Notes: a model not told the origin generated them from the sequence alone. Counted from the first letter of the stretch, positions 11,485 to 21,290 are shown. The stretch is DNA of 64,000 bases from Photobacterium angustum (GCF_003026365.1 NZ_PYOM01000006.1:1-64000); one strand, 5' to 3'. Translations and numbers: made by a program.

Positions 11485-13683
11485 ATGAAAAAAACATCTC
11501 TATTTGCATTGAGTGCAGTGGCACTGTCTTGCGCAATTAGCTTTACCGCTCACGCTGGTGACAAAATGGTTAACCCAGAAGGCGGGGTTGTTGTGGGTTA
11601 CTGGCATAACTGGGCTGACGGCCAAGGTTATAAAATGGGTAACGCACCTGCGATGTCACTAAAAGACATTAACCCAATGTATAACGTGGTTGATGTTTCT
11701 TTCATGAAAGTTTACGACGTGGCTGAAGGCCGTATTCCTACGTTTCATTTAGATGCGGAAACGGGGTTAACAGAGCAGCAATTCATCGACCAAATTAAAG
11801 AGCTTAACGATCAAGGTCGCTCTGTGCTTATCGCACTAGGTGGCGCTGATGCGCACGTTGAAATGAAAACAGGCGACGAGCAAGCATTCGCTGATGAAAT
11901 CATTCGTTTAACCGATTTATACGGTTTCGATGGTCTAGATATCGACCTTGAGCAAGCAGCGATTGATGCGGCTGATAACCAAACAGTTATTCCAGCAGCA
12001 CTACGTATGGTTAAAGATCACTACCGTGCACAAGGTAAAAACTTCCTTATTACCATGGCACCAGAATTCCCGTACCTAACAGAATCTGGCAAATACATTC
12101 CTTACATCACAGGTCTTGAAGGTTACTACGACTGGATCAACCCACAGTTTTATAACCAAGGTGGTGACGGCGTTTACGTTGAAGGCATTGGCTGGATTGC
12201 ACAAAGTAAAGATGAGCTAAAAGAAGAGTTCATCTATTACATGTCTGATTCCTTGATCAACGGTACTCGTGGTTTCACTAAGATCCCACACGACAAACTT
12301 GTTTTTGGTATTCCAACTAACATTGATGCCGCAGCAACAGGTTACGTGCAAGATCCACAAGATTTGTTTAATGCATTCAAACGCCTTGAAGCACAATCTC
12401 AGCCACTACGTGGTGTAATGACATGGTCTATCAACTGGGATATTGGTACTAACAAAGCAGGTCAAGCGTACAACAGCAGCTTTATTAACACTTACGGCCC
12501 GTTCATTCACAGCCAAGTACCACCAGTTGTTCAACCGGGTAAACCTGTGATCATGGGTGTAACGGATGCTCGCGTTCAGCACCGCACAAGTTTTGATGCA
12601 ATGGCTGGCGTAACAGCAACAGACAAAGAAGACGGCACACTAACATCTGCAATTAACGTATCAGGCTCGGTAGATACGCAACGTGTAGGCGAGTATGTAC
12701 TAACTTACTCAGTATCAGATTCAGACAACAATGAAACCGTATCACCACGTAAAGTAACCGTATTTAGCGCATTACCAACCTTCGCTGGTGTGGCAAATGC
12801 AGTTGTGAAAATCGGTGAAAACTTTGATGTAATGGCTGGTGTATCAGCATCGGATGCAGAAGATGGCGATCTAACGGTAAACATCAAAGTATCTGGCACA
12901 GTAAACACTGCGGTTGCGGGTCAATACGAACTTGTTTACTCAATCACAGACAGCGCAAACCAAACAGTAACCGTGAAGCGTACTGTGGTTGTTAACGATG
13001 GATCTATCGTATGTACTAACCCATGGAAAGCGGATGCAACTTACGTTGAAGGTGATGTAGTTAGCCATAACGGTAAAGATTGGCAAGCTGGCTGGTGGAC
13101 ACAAGGTGACGAACCAGGCACAACGGGTGAGTGGGGCGTTTGGCGTGAAGCAGGCGATAGCGACTGTGGCGGCGTTGTACCACCACAACCAGAAGCAGAT
13201 TTCACCGCATCTCTATCTGGCGTAAACAGCAGCTACAAGATCACTAACGGCACAGCGACACTGAACCTGAATTACACCGCGAACAAAGCCAGCTCTGTAC
13301 AGATTGATGTGATTGACGCAATGGGCTACCCAGTAAACGGCGGTAACTTCACGGCAGATTTTACAGCTAACAGCGCAATTAAACTGGTACTTGATAACGT
13401 TTCAGAAGGTAAACACTCACTACGCATGATCGCCAAATCAAAAGATGAGCAAGTGGAATCACGTCACCAGTTTGTATTAGAAGAGCAAGAAACAGTTGAG
13501 CCACCAGTAACCGACGTTCCTGCTTATGAAGCGGGTAAAGCGTACCAAGCGGGCGACCAAGTATTAGGTACAGACGGTAACGTATACCAATGTAAACCAT
13601 GGCCTTACACAGGCTGGTGTGCAAATGCTTCATACGCACCGGGTTCAAGCCAATACTGGGCTGACGCATGGGATAAGCTATAA
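11485..13683 (+). CDS. Secreted GH18 chitinase with Ig-like and CBM5/12 modules
   Basis: Extracellular chitinase of 732 residues from the ATG at 11485; an in-frame ATG at 11473 adds only four residues before the signal peptide (MKKTSLFALSAVALS...AHA), and a weak GAGT lies before 11485. The GH18 domain (about 35-340) has catalytic DGLDIDLEQ with Glu156, a subgroup related to Bacillus ChiD rather than the ChiA type at the start of the window. Then come two DUF5011-like Ig domains (about 345-500, each with a GV.A.D.EDG.LT motif), a CBM5/12 (about 508-560), a chitinase-type Ig domain (about 565-670) and a terminal CBM5/12. Its product range should differ from the other two chitinases. Monocistronic. 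Confidence 0.92.
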   Translation: MKKTSLFALSAVALSCAISFTAHAGDKMVNPEGGVVVGYWHNWADGQGYKMGNAPAMSLKDINPMYNVVDVSFMKVYDVAEGRIPTFHLDAETGLTEQQFIDQIKELNDQGRSVLIALGGADAHVEMKTGDEQAFADEIIRLTDLYGFDGLDIDLEQAAIDAADNQTVIPAALRMVKDHYRAQGKNFLITMAPEFPYLTESGKYIPYITGLEGYYDWINPQFYNQGGDGVYVEGIGWIAQSKDELKEEFIYYMSDSLINGTRGFTKIPHDKLVFGIPTNIDAAATGYVQDPQDLFNAFKRLEAQSQPLRGVMTWSINWDIGTNKAGQAYNSSFINTYGPFIHSQVPPVVQPGKPVIMGVTDARVQHRTSFDAMAGVTATDKEDGTLTSAINVSGSVDTQRVGEYVLTYSVSDSDNNETVSPRKVTVFSALPTFAGVANAVVKIGENFDVMAGVSASDAEDGDLTVNIKVSGTVNTAVAGQYELVYSITDSANQTVTVKRTVVVNDGSIVCTNPWKADATYVEGDVVSHNGKDWQAGWWTQGDEPGTTGEWGVWREAGDSDCGGVVPPQPEADFTASLSGVNSSYKITNGTATLNLNYTANKASSVQIDVIDAMGYPVNGGNFTADFTANSAIKLVLDNVSEGKHSLRMIAKSKDEQVESRHQFVLEEQETVEPPVTDVPAYEAGKAYQAGDQVLGTDGNVYQCKPWPYTGWCANASYAPGSSQYWADAWDKL

Positions 13684-13736
13684 GCTTACCAATAGCTAAA
13701 TAAACGAAAAGCCAGCATGTTAGTGCTGGCTTTTTT
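13670..13736. terminator. Bidirectional terminator, repeat copy 1
   Basis: AAGCCAGCA and TGCTGGCTT form a 9-bp stem, with A-rich left and TTTTTT right flanks, so it can stop transcription from both sides. With its left flank (TTACCAATAGCTAAATAAAC) it is the first of three related copies (others near 15367-15443 and 17664-17745). Confidence 0.85.
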
Positions 13737-13920
13737 GTTGGGGAATTGCTATTTAATCGTGAGTTTATTTATATGCATTGATTAACAAACTGATTTTAAA
13801 TGTCTTTCTCATCGTGTTGTATTTAGTCTGGTAAATATTAGGAGCTATAGCGAACGCAGAATAAATTAAACAGTGTTAAGACCTAATTTTAAGTATAGTG
13901 AATCACTTTTGACTTTTTTG

Positions 13921-15000
13921 TTAGCTATTTACTACATTATGCTCACTATCATAGGAAAAGTTGTATTTTCTTTCTATTTCTTCCCAGTCAACACCATATT
14001 TTTTAAAATATTCCATCTCAAATTCATGATCTATATGTCTACTTGAATTGCACCAGTCGCTGCTATCACCTTGTGCCAACATCATCTCACCATACTTTTT
14101 ATAATCATGGAAAAGCATCAAACTCCTAACCATTCCCCACTCGTGTAGCCCACCATCCGATGATGCCTTATAGTATTTCTCTATGTCTTCAGGGATTATT
14201 GATTCTAGTTGACTTAATGTGTTCACTCCAAAGGTATTTAATTCTTTAACAAGGATACCACCTGTGTCATGTGTCGGTGTACCTAACTCTTCAATTAACG
14301 ATGCAAATCTAGTGTGTAAATACTGACTTAATGTTGTTGAAGATATTGGTATTTCTAAGTTTCCGGTTCTTGTTCCTTCATCTACACTAGCTGATATATC
14401 ATCAATTTGTTTAGAAATTGCATTAAACTCTTTATCTGCTAGTTCAAGCACTCCAGCTAGAATTTTGAATCTACGACTAAGTTCATCAGGTAGCTTTCCA
14501 CTAAATTTATAGTTACGATCATGCTCTATTTCAGCCCACGCATGCTGAAGGATCGTTCTGATTTGAATTTCAAAACACTTGCCTTCATACTGCTTATATT
14601 CTGGTAGCTTTAACCTATCTTCTTTCAATTTAGCAACGTAGTGAACAGATTGATAACCGACTCTATCTAAACCTAAAGCTTTAGACTTATTGGAACTATT
14701 TTTTTCATCAATATCGAAGTTTTCTTCAATTATTCTTTGGATAGTCGTAATTTCATCTTCTACATAGGTAATAATTCTGATACCAGCAAAATCCTGAATT
14801 TGATTGATTGGGTCACTGTATTTTGCAGATTTTCCTTTATCCCTTACGCTCTCAATAGTCTTAACTCTAGATGTGACTATATGATAACCAATAGAGTTCA
14901 TTTCAAAATATTCGATCAAAAAAGACTCGACCTTACCTGCTAACCTTTTAAAAATTGGTTGAGATTTTATATACCAATCGACTAACTTTTTATCACTCAT
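13921..15000 (-). CDS. RelA/SpoT-domain nucleotide pyrophosphokinase (stand-alone alarmone synthetase-like)
   Basis: A 359-residue protein with a RelA/SpoT synthetase domain at about 40-200 and no HD hydrolase, TGS or ACT domain. Key motifs are intact: QDFAGIRIITY, GYQSVHYVAKL and FEIQIRTILQHAWAEIEHD, the set that binds ATP and the acceptor nucleotide. It is longer than RelQ/RelP/RelV-type enzymes; the last 150 residues match nothing I know. It could make (p)ppGpp or be a toxic synthetase (toxSAS/CapRel type) in which the extra domain acts as regulator or phage sensor; no separate antitoxin gene is visible. The ATG at 15000 follows GGAGAG. The gene is AT-rich, has no partner and lies between two copies of the terminator repeat, suggesting acquisition as a unit. 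Confidence 0.78.
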   Translation of the reverse strand: MSDKKLVDWYIKSQPIFKRLAGKVESFLIEYFEMNSIGYHIVTSRVKTIESVRDKGKSAKYSDPINQIQDFAGIRIITYVEDEITTIQRIIEENFDIDEKNSSNKSKALGLDRVGYQSVHYVAKLKEDRLKLPEYKQYEGKCFEIQIRTILQHAWAEIEHDRNYKFSGKLPDELSRRFKILAGVLELADKEFNAISKQIDDISASVDEGTRTGNLEIPISSTTLSQYLHTRFASLIEELGTPTHDTGGILVKELNTFGVNTLSQLESIIPEDIEKYYKASSDGGLHEWGMVRSLMLFHDYKKYGEMMLAQGDSSDWCNSSRHIDHEFEMEYFKKYGVDWEEIERKYNFSYDSEHNVVNS

Positions 15001-15366
15001 ATGTTTGAACTCTCCAATTTACTATGCAATTTATCACTACGGTTCCTACTAAAAATACGCTGAGCCTTATTATGATAAGTAAGATGACGTAGAAATTACC
15101 CTTTCAAGGCGTTGTTTTCGTGTTGCTACTATCAACAACCCACCCTCTGATAATTGCCGATGTTTTTATCCGATAATTCAGAGCTTTCACAGTGCGTTGT
15201 CTAGAAAATTAGATATCCGTCAGGTTTTATAAAACAGTTGGCTATCTTATGTACTACAAGTGGTTTAGGCTTATAAATTACTGTTATTGCTTGTTTGGAT
15301 TGTTGGAAAGGAGAGCGTGGCAGGGCAATTAAAATAGAGATAAAGCCCTTATCTGAAAAGCATCAT
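15001..15366. other. Gene-free region with a possible 3'-end gene remnant
   Basis: No complete gene. From about 15268 to the TAA at 15394-15396 one plus-strand frame is open and ends ...EKHHFTLEEQGNG, resembling HQFVLEEQ near the end of the chitinase at 11.5-13.7 kb. It has no start and may be the tail of a lost gene. Confidence 0.3.
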
Positions 15367-15443
15367 TTCACGCTAGAAGAGCAAGGTAACGGTTAAGTTA
15401 CCAATAGCGAAATAAACAAAAAGCCAGCATAGCTTATGCTGGC
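15367..15443. repeat. Terminator-containing repeat, copy 2
   Basis: Carries ACCAATAGCGAAATAAAC and the hairpin GCCAGCATA/TATGCTGGC. Read on the minus strand the hairpin is followed by TTTTTG, so it terminates the convergent oxidoreductase gene. Bases 15367-15396 also match copy 3 (17664-17693) at about 22 of 30 positions, so the repeat extends left of the hairpin. Confidence 0.7.
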
Positions 15444-15451
15444 GATATTGT

Positions 15452-16489
15452 TCAGACGAGTGTGTTTAACATACTTACATCGTACTGTGTTAGGTTTTTG
15501 TTTTGACGTGTTTTTTCAACGTAATCAGGGTTAGCAATTAACGGGCGACCTATAGCCACTAAATCAGCATCATTATTAAGTAGTGCCTCTCTCGCACTCT
15601 CTGAGTTATAACCGCCGCAGGCAATAACGCTGCCATGATAATGTTGACGAATATATTGTGTAACAGTGCTTTGTAAATGATCTTGATAGCTGTCATCGAA
15701 CATACCGGTATGTACGTATGCCAAGTCATATTGATTTAATTGCTCTAATACATAATCAAAAACGGGTTTATCGCGATCGTCATGTTCAATATTCAAATAA
15801 GCAACAGGTGATAAGCGTACCCCTACGAATTGAATTTGCTGTTTAACGGCATTGATGACATCAAATAAAATACGGCTCATATTCTCGGGGTTTTGCCCCC
15901 AATGATCGCTACGACGATTCGTATCCCAATGGAGAAATTGATCTAATAAATAGCCATTAGCAGCATGTATTTCAACGCCATCAAACCCTGCTTCTTTGGC
16001 ATATATTGCGGCTTTCGCAAAATCGTTAATCACAGTCTGAATATCAGCAGGCGTCATTTCTTTTGGCTCTTCATACTGCAAATTGTCCGTACGCTTTACA
16101 CGCCCTGTAAGAGCAACCGCTGAAGGGGCTAATGGCTTGTTTCCATTAAGGTAAATAGGGTGTGATACTCGGCCTGTATGCCACAATTGGGCAAATATTT
16201 TACCGCCATTTTCATGCACTTTTTGTGTAACTTGCTTCCAGCCTGCAACATGTTCTTGGTTAAAAATAGCGGGCGAATTAGGGTAACCCTGCGCGGTTGG
16301 CGATATCATTGTACATTCAGTAATGATCAATCCCGTACTAGCTCGACGAGCATAATAGTCAGCCATCTCAGGTGTTGGGATGAAATCGTCTGTCGCCATG
16401 CATCGGCTCATTGGCGCCATAACAATACGATTTTTTAAGATCAGATCCTGACTAAGTTGATAGGGGCTAAATAAAATATCTTGTGTCAT
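15452..16489 (-). CDS. Old yellow enzyme family NADH:flavin oxidoreductase (ene-reductase)
   Basis: FMN-dependent reductase of 345 residues that reduces activated C=C bonds or related electrophiles. Family motifs in order: MAPMSRC near residue 25 (FMN loop), AQLWHTGRVSHP near 100, the catalytic pair region EIHAANGYLLDQFL near 176 and a C-terminal FMN phosphate loop ADLVAIGRPLIANPD. The usual YGGS is changed to DHWGQ. Translation starts at an ATG with AAAGG 9 bases upstream. It is divergent from a LysR regulator with a 229-bp shared region, the common arrangement for inducible nemA-like genes. Substrate unknown. Confidence 0.9.
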   Translation of the reverse strand: MTQDILFSPYQLSQDLILKNRIVMAPMSRCMATDDFIPTPEMADYYARRASTGLIITECTMISPTAQGYPNSPAIFNQEHVAGWKQVTQKVHENGGKIFAQLWHTGRVSHPIYLNGNKPLAPSAVALTGRVKRTDNLQYEEPKEMTPADIQTVINDFAKAAIYAKEAGFDGVEIHAANGYLLDQFLHWDTNRRSDHWGQNPENMSRILFDVINAVKQQIQFVGVRLSPVAYLNIEHDDRDKPVFDYVLEQLNQYDLAYVHTGMFDDSYQDHLQSTVTQYIRQHYHGSVIACGGYNSESAREALLNNDADLVAIGRPLIANPDYVEKTRQNKNLTQYDVSMLNTLV

Positions 16490-16635
16490 TACAGGTTACC
16501 TTTCTCGCTTTTATATCGTTCACAGTAGGCACATCGGTTTTATGTTGGATGATGATTGCGTGTGGTTACTGCGTGAGGGGGTGACTATATACCGACACAG
16601 AAAGGAATGTCAGACTGATAAAATGAATACCATCT

Positions 16636-16650
16636 ATTCCATTTTGGAAT
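16636..16650. promoter_or_regulatory. Probable LysR-type operator
   Basis: ATTCCA-TTT-TGGAAT is a perfect 15-bp palindrome that fits the T-N11-A rule of LysR regulators. It lies between the divergent oxidoreductase and regulator genes, 69 bp before the regulator start. Confidence 0.55.
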
Positions 16651-16718
16651 CCAAAAGAGCCAGAAAATGTGCCATTATGTCTTTATCTTGAATAAGGGTG
16701 TAATGCATGGGGTAGGTA

Positions 16719-17618
16719 ATGGATCAATTAGGCGCAATGCGAGCCTTTATTCGTGTTGTACAAACCGGGAGCTTTTCGGCTACTGCGCGTGAGCAAAATA
16801 CAACTCAAGCAACAATAAGTAAAAAAATAGCTGCGTTGGAGCATAAGCTAGAAGGTAAACTGCTGACAAGAAGCAGTCGAGACCTTGCTTTAACTGAGGT
16901 TGGCGCTGAATATTATGAACGATGTGTTGCTATTATTAGTGAATTAGATGAGGCGGAATCTAATGTGCGAGCACATCGAGCATTACCTCAAGGGTTAATT
17001 AAAATCGCAGCACCTATTACCTTCGGCAATATTTTTATTGCGCCTATTATTTCTGAATTTTTAGCGCGTTATCCTGATATAAGTGTAGATTTAACGTTAA
17101 GTGATAAACATGTCGATATTATTAGTGAAGGTGTTGATGTTGCAATTCGAGCCAGAGAATTAGAAGACTCTTCATTAATAGCAAGGCGATTATTTGATAA
17201 CCCTAATATTCTCGTTGCCTCTTCTGCTTATATTACGAAATACGGAGAGCCAGTAACACCAGAAGATCTTAATCAACATAATTGCATTATTTATTCGCTT
17301 TCTTCGACCATGAATAATTGGAATTTTTATAATAAAAAGATCAAAAAATCGGTCTCGGTAAGTGGCAATTTTAAGAGCGATAGTTGTGATGCTATTTTAC
17401 GCTCTGTACTTGATGGTGTTGGCATTGCGTTATTACCTGTTTGGATGGTCGATAATGAAATAAAAGCTGGTCGATTAAAACAGTTAATGCCGTCTTATAA
17501 AACTCAACCATTACCTTTTCATGCTATTTATACTAACAATCGTTATGTTTCATTAAAGATCCGATGCTTTATTGATTTTATGAAAGAGAAGATTGAAAGC
17601 TCAGAGCGACTTAATTAA
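16719..17618 (+). CDS. LysR-family transcriptional regulator
   Basis: A 299-residue regulator. The N-terminal winged helix-turn-helix (about 1-60: GSFSATAREQNTTQATISKK) is followed by a LysR substrate-binding domain (about 90-290) with the PLGLxx-like SFSAT...PQGLIKIAAP entry typical of the AaeR/DsdC-like subgroup. It is divergent from the ene-reductase gene and probably controls it and itself through the palindrome at 16636-16650. The effector is unknown, but an electrophile or quinone is reasonable given the partner. Confidence 0.88.
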   Translation: MDQLGAMRAFIRVVQTGSFSATAREQNTTQATISKKIAALEHKLEGKLLTRSSRDLALTEVGAEYYERCVAIISELDEAESNVRAHRALPQGLIKIAAPITFGNIFIAPIISEFLARYPDISVDLTLSDKHVDIISEGVDVAIRARELEDSSLIARRLFDNPNILVASSAYITKYGEPVTPEDLNQHNCIIYSLSSTMNNWNFYNKKIKKSVSVSGNFKSDSCDAILRSVLDGVGIALLPVWMVDNEIKAGRLKQLMPSYKTQPLPFHAIYTNNRYVSLKIRCFIDFMKEKIESSERLN

Positions 17619-17663
17619 TCCTTAATTTTAAAAATGGGGTATGTGTTTTTGTTATTACAGTAT

Positions 17664-17745
17664 TTTACTCGATAAGAGTAAGGTAACGATTAATCCACCA
17701 ATAGCGAAATAAACAAAAAGCCAGCATGATATATGCTGGCTTTTG
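17664..17745. repeat. Terminator-containing repeat, copy 3
   Basis: CCACCAATAGCGAAATAAAC precedes the hairpin AGCCAGCAT/ATGCTGGCT with A-rich left and TTTTG right flanks. It separates the convergent LysR gene and the small exported protein and matches copies 1 and 2. Confidence 0.7.
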
Positions 17746-17809
17746 TGTGGACCCTTTAATTGTATTTTTTGATGTTCTATGAAGCGTTATTTAGTTATTA
17801 ATATTTGAT

Positions 17810-18190
17810 CTATTTTGGGGCTGGAAATCCATCCAAATCATCGAACGGCATTATTTTCCCACTCCACTTACCTTCTTCTTGTTTTGCGACAACAATGAAC
17901 TGACCATACGTTGTGCCAGGTGATCTGTATTTTAAGGGGACGACAACACCATCATCCATATGGATCGCTCCATCGATCCTTGCAAGCATGCAAACTCCTC
18001 TGGTTACGTTATCCTGCCTCAATTCAGAAGGTTGTATCTCGCCGAGAAAGTGCTGCTCACAAAATGGTCCTTCTAAAACAAGGTCAACCGTACCTGGCGT
18101 ACTGTTTAGCACTGTATAGTTTGTATATGCAGCGAATGATGGAGCTGAAAATAGTAAAAAAGAGAGTGCAACAAAAAGAAGTTTTTTCAT
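17810..18190 (-). CDS. Small exported protein of unknown function
   Basis: 126 residues from the ATG at 18190 (AAGGA site 9 bases before it; the GTG three bases earlier is less likely). A clear Sec signal peptide (KKLLFVALSFLLFSAPSFA) precedes a mature part of about 105 residues with two cysteines (GPFCEQHF and RGVCMLAR) that could form a disulfide. No family recognised; a periplasmic location is the only supported inference. Monocistronic, convergent with the LysR gene. Confidence 0.75.
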   Translation of the reverse strand: MKKLLFVALSFLLFSAPSFAAYTNYTVLNSTPGTVDLVLEGPFCEQHFLGEIQPSELRQDNVTRGVCMLARIDGAIHMDDGVVVPLKYRSPGTTYGQFIVVAKQEEGKWSGKIMPFDDLDGFPAPK

Positions 18191-18766
18191 CACGTAGCAT
18201 CCTTAATCAAGATTAGAGAATGGGCGACATGTTTCAAAGATACGCAATAGATATAATATATAAGTGGCATATAAAATATATGTTTAAGTTTTAAATTTGT
18301 ATCAAAAATGAGACAAATTTAAGCAAAACAATTGATGAGTGCTAAGTTATCTGGCTTTTGGTTGTTTTTTGATGATATGTCGGTGGAGTTGAATTGTTAT
18401 GTACTGTCAAGATTGTTAATCAAATTTGATATCAAAGCCTATCAATTCATTTACTGTTTTATTCTGCTACGTGAACACTAACTTTATTTCGTGCGTCTAT
18501 TTCCAGTAATACTACTTCGAGTCAAAGTTTTTGATTGTTTTATGAGCGATTATTTTCGTTATCAATAGAGTGTCTATGATTACTTTATCTGTTGAAAGCG
18601 TGATTTTGTCCCTAATGGGTATATTTAGCTGGTCATATATTCCATTTATTAACACTAATTAAACCTTAGTCACAGAAATTTAATTTTATATCCATACAAT
18701 TCACCGAGTTTCGCTTGTGAGCGAAAATGTTCGTTTTAGTGATGTATGGATAACAATGAGGCTCTG
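18191..18766. other. Regulatory region upstream of glpTQ
   Basis: About 575 bases without a gene. Two overlapping perfect palindromes, ATCAAATTTGAT (18419-18430) and TTTGATATCAAA (18425-18436), and an inverted repeat near the start codon (listed separately) are the only notable elements. Confidence 0.45.
18709..18734. promoter_or_regulatory. Inverted repeat before glpT, possible GlpR-type operator
   Basis: TTTCGCT-TGTG-AGCGAAA is a perfect 7-bp inverted repeat and is followed by ATGTTCG, which matches a GlpR half-site. The position, 33-58 bases before the start codon, suits a repressor site. The identity of the repressor is inference. Confidence 0.4.
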
Positions 18767-20134
18767 ATGTTTGGGATATTCAAACCGAAGGCGCATATCG
18801 CACCTTTAGAAAATGGTAAGGTCGATAGCACCTATTCTCGTCTGCGATGGCAGTTATTTTTCGGTATTTTCTTCGGCTATGCAGGTTACTACCTCGTCCG
18901 TAAGAACTTTAGTTTGGCAATGCCATATTTAATTGATGAAGGATTCAGCCGTGGAGAGCTTGGTGTTGCTTTGGCTGCGGTGTCTATTGCTTATGGCTTA
19001 TCGAAGTTCTTAATGGGGAATGTGTCAGACCGTTCTAACCCAAGATACTTTTTAACGGCTGGACTGGTTATGTCCTCGTTGGTCATGCTCTGCTTTGGCT
19101 TTATGCCATGGGCGACGGGTAGTGTGGCTGCCATGTTCATCTTATTATTTCTAAATGGTTGGTTCCAAGGAATGGGCTGGCCTGCGTGTGGACGGACCAT
19201 GGTGCATTGGTGGTCTCGTAAAGAACGCGGCGAAATAGTATCGGTATGGAACGTTGCTCACAACGTGGGTGGTGGCTTAATCGGTCCAATGTTTATCCTT
19301 GGCCTTTGGGCATTTAATGACGACTGGCGTACAGCTTTTTATGTGCCCGCTCTTTTTGCTTTGCTAGTCGCATTTTTTGTTTGGTTAACCGTGCGTGATA
19401 CGCCTCAGTCATGTGGTTTACCACCAATCGAAGAATATAAAGATGATTACCCTGAAGGTTACGATAAGTCGTTTGAAACGGAAATGACGGCGAAAGAAAT
19501 CTTCTTTAAATATATCTTTAATAACAAGTTACTTTGGTCAATTGCGATTGCTAATGCCTTTGTTTATCTGATCCGCTACGGGGTGCTAGATTGGGCACCA
19601 GTATATCTAAAAGAAGCGAAAGGTTTTTCTGTCGATAAAACATCATGGGCTTACTTTTTGTATGAGTGGGCTGGTATTCCTGGCACCTTATTGTGTGGTT
19701 GGATTTCCGATAAGCTCTTTAAAGGGCGTCGTGCACCTGCCGGTATTTTATTTATGGTGTTGGTAACGCTGGCTGTATTGGTTTACTGGTTTAACCCAGC
19801 AGGCAACCCAACCATTGATATGCTAGCGCTTATTGCTATCGGCTTCTTAATTTATGGTCCTGTTATGTTAATTGGTTTGTATGCGCTTGAGCTTGCACCG
19901 AAGAAAGCAGCAGGTACTGCGGCAGGTTTAACAGGTCTATTTGGTTATCTTGGTGGTGCGGTTGCGGCAAATGCTGTGCTTGGCTACACCGTTGATCTTT
20001 ATGGCTGGGATGGCGGCTTTATTATTCTAGTTGGTTCTTGTGTGACATCTATTGTGTGCTTTGTTTATGCACTGCTAGGTGAACGTGCAATTCATGAACG
20101 TAAAGCAAAAGAAAAAGCAGCATTAGCACAATAA
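18767..20134 (+). CDS. glpT: Glycerol-3-phosphate:phosphate antiporter
   Basis: Inner-membrane MFS exchanger importing glycerol-3-phosphate for inorganic phosphate. It is closely similar to E. coli GlpT along its whole length: [59 protein letters not shown] and [20 protein letters not shown]. The frame opens at 18746, but the ATG at 18767 has GAGG 5 bases upstream and gives the expected MFGIFKP start (E. coli MLSIFKP), yielding 455 residues and 12 membrane segments. It is followed after 48 bases by glpQ, the standard glpTQ pair. Confidence 0.96.
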   Translation: MFGIFKPKAHIAPLENGKVDSTYSRLRWQLFFGIFFGYAGYYLVRKNFSLAMPYLIDEGFSRGELGVALAAVSIAYGLSKFLMGNVSDRSNPRYFLTAGLVMSSLVMLCFGFMPWATGSVAAMFILLFLNGWFQGMGWPACGRTMVHWWSRKERGEIVSVWNVAHNVGGGLIGPMFILGLWAFNDDWRTAFYVPALFALLVAFFVWLTVRDTPQSCGLPPIEEYKDDYPEGYDKSFETEMTAKEIFFKYIFNNKLLWSIAIANAFVYLIRYGVLDWAPVYLKEAKGFSVDKTSWAYFLYEWAGIPGTLLCGWISDKLFKGRRAPAGILFMVLVTLAVLVYWFNPAGNPTIDMLALIAIGFLIYGPVMLIGLYALELAPKKAAGTAAGLTGLFGYLGGAVAANAVLGYTVDLYGWDGGFIILVGSCVTSIVCFVYALLGERAIHERKAKEKAALAQ

Positions 20135-20182
20135 CTTTATTGAGGGGCGGATTGTCCCTCATTATTTAGCAAGGATATTATA

Positions 20183-21244
20183 ATGAAAACAATCTCAGTT
20201 GGCTTAACTTTTTTAGCGCTTAGCTTATCAGCAGGGGCTATTGCAAATCCGCTTGTTATTGCTCACCGTGGCGCTTCAGGCTATTTACCTGAACATACAC
20301 TTGAAGCGAAAGCGCTCGCTTATGCCATGAAACCTGATTATATCGAGCAGGATGTGGTGATGACGAAAGATGATCAATTAGTGGTACTGCATGATCACTA
20401 TTTAGATCGCGTGACTGATGTTGCTGAACGTTTTCCTGATCGCGCTCGAAAAGATGGACGTTATTACGCAATTGACTTTACGCTCGCTGAAATTAAATCA
20501 TTAAGGGTGACTGAAGGGTTTAATATCAATGCTAAAGGCGAGAAAGTCGCGGGCTTCCCACAACGATTCCCAATGTGGAAATCACACTTTACGGTACCTA
20601 CTTTTGCGGAAGAAATTGAATTAATTCAAGGCTTAAATAAGACCTTAGGTTATCACATTGGTATTTATCCTGAGATCAAAGCGCCTTGGTTCCACCGCCA
20701 TGAAGGGAAAGACATCTCTAAAGCGGTACTTAAAGAATTAAAGAAATACGGTTATACCTCACAAAGCGACAAAGTATACCTGCAATGTTTTGATGCCAAT
20801 GAGCTAAAGCGTATTAATGATACCTTAATGCCTGAGATGGGGATGGATTTAAAACTTATCCAATTAATGGCTTACACCGATTGGAACGAAACCATGGTTT
20901 ATAACGGTGATAAAGCGACGCCGTATAGCTACGATTGGATGTTCAAACCGGATGGTATGGCAAAAGTGGCGCAATATGCGGACGGGATTGGCCCTTGGAA
21001 ACCGATGTTAGTGGATGATAAATCAACTCAATCGAACATCATTATTAAACCGTTAATGGCGCAGGCAAAAGCGGCGGGGTTAAAAGTACATCCTTATACT
21101 TTCCGTGCTGATGAAGGCCGTATTCCGTCATATGCAGAAAATTTCAATGGCATGCTTGATGTTTTCTACAATCAGGTAAAAGTCGATGGTGTATTTACTG
21201 ATTTTCCTGATAAAGCAGTGGCGTTTCTTAATAATAATAAATAG
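20183..21244 (+). CDS. glpQ: Periplasmic glycerophosphodiester phosphodiesterase
   Basis: Hydrolyses glycerophosphodiesters to glycerol-3-phosphate, which GlpT then imports. 353 residues with a signal peptide (about 1-22). GDPD-family catalytic features are visible: IAHRGASGYLPEHT (His and Arg of the active site, Glu metal ligand), DYIEQDVVMTKDDQLVVLHD (Glu/Asp metal ligands and the second catalytic His), and a late EIKAPW segment. An AAGGA ribosome site precedes the ATG. Last gene of the glpTQ operon, with a terminator 18 bases downstream. Confidence 0.96.
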   Translation: MKTISVGLTFLALSLSAGAIANPLVIAHRGASGYLPEHTLEAKALAYAMKPDYIEQDVVMTKDDQLVVLHDHYLDRVTDVAERFPDRARKDGRYYAIDFTLAEIKSLRVTEGFNINAKGEKVAGFPQRFPMWKSHFTVPTFAEEIELIQGLNKTLGYHIGIYPEIKAPWFHRHEGKDISKAVLKELKKYGYTSQSDKVYLQCFDANELKRINDTLMPEMGMDLKLIQLMAYTDWNETMVYNGDKATPYSYDWMFKPDGMAKVAQYADGIGPWKPMLVDDKSTQSNIIIKPLMAQAKAAGLKVHPYTFRADEGRIPSYAENFNGMLDVFYNQVKVDGVFTDFPDKAVAFLNNNK

Positions 21245-21261
21245 AGCTACATAAGGGATTG

Positions 21262-21290
21262 GCCCTCTCGATTTGGGAGGGCTTTTTTTT
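21262..21290 (+). terminator. Rho-independent terminator of glpTQ
   Basis: GCCCTC and GAGGGC form the stem, followed by eight T. It lies between the convergent glpQ and argP genes. Confidence 0.88.
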
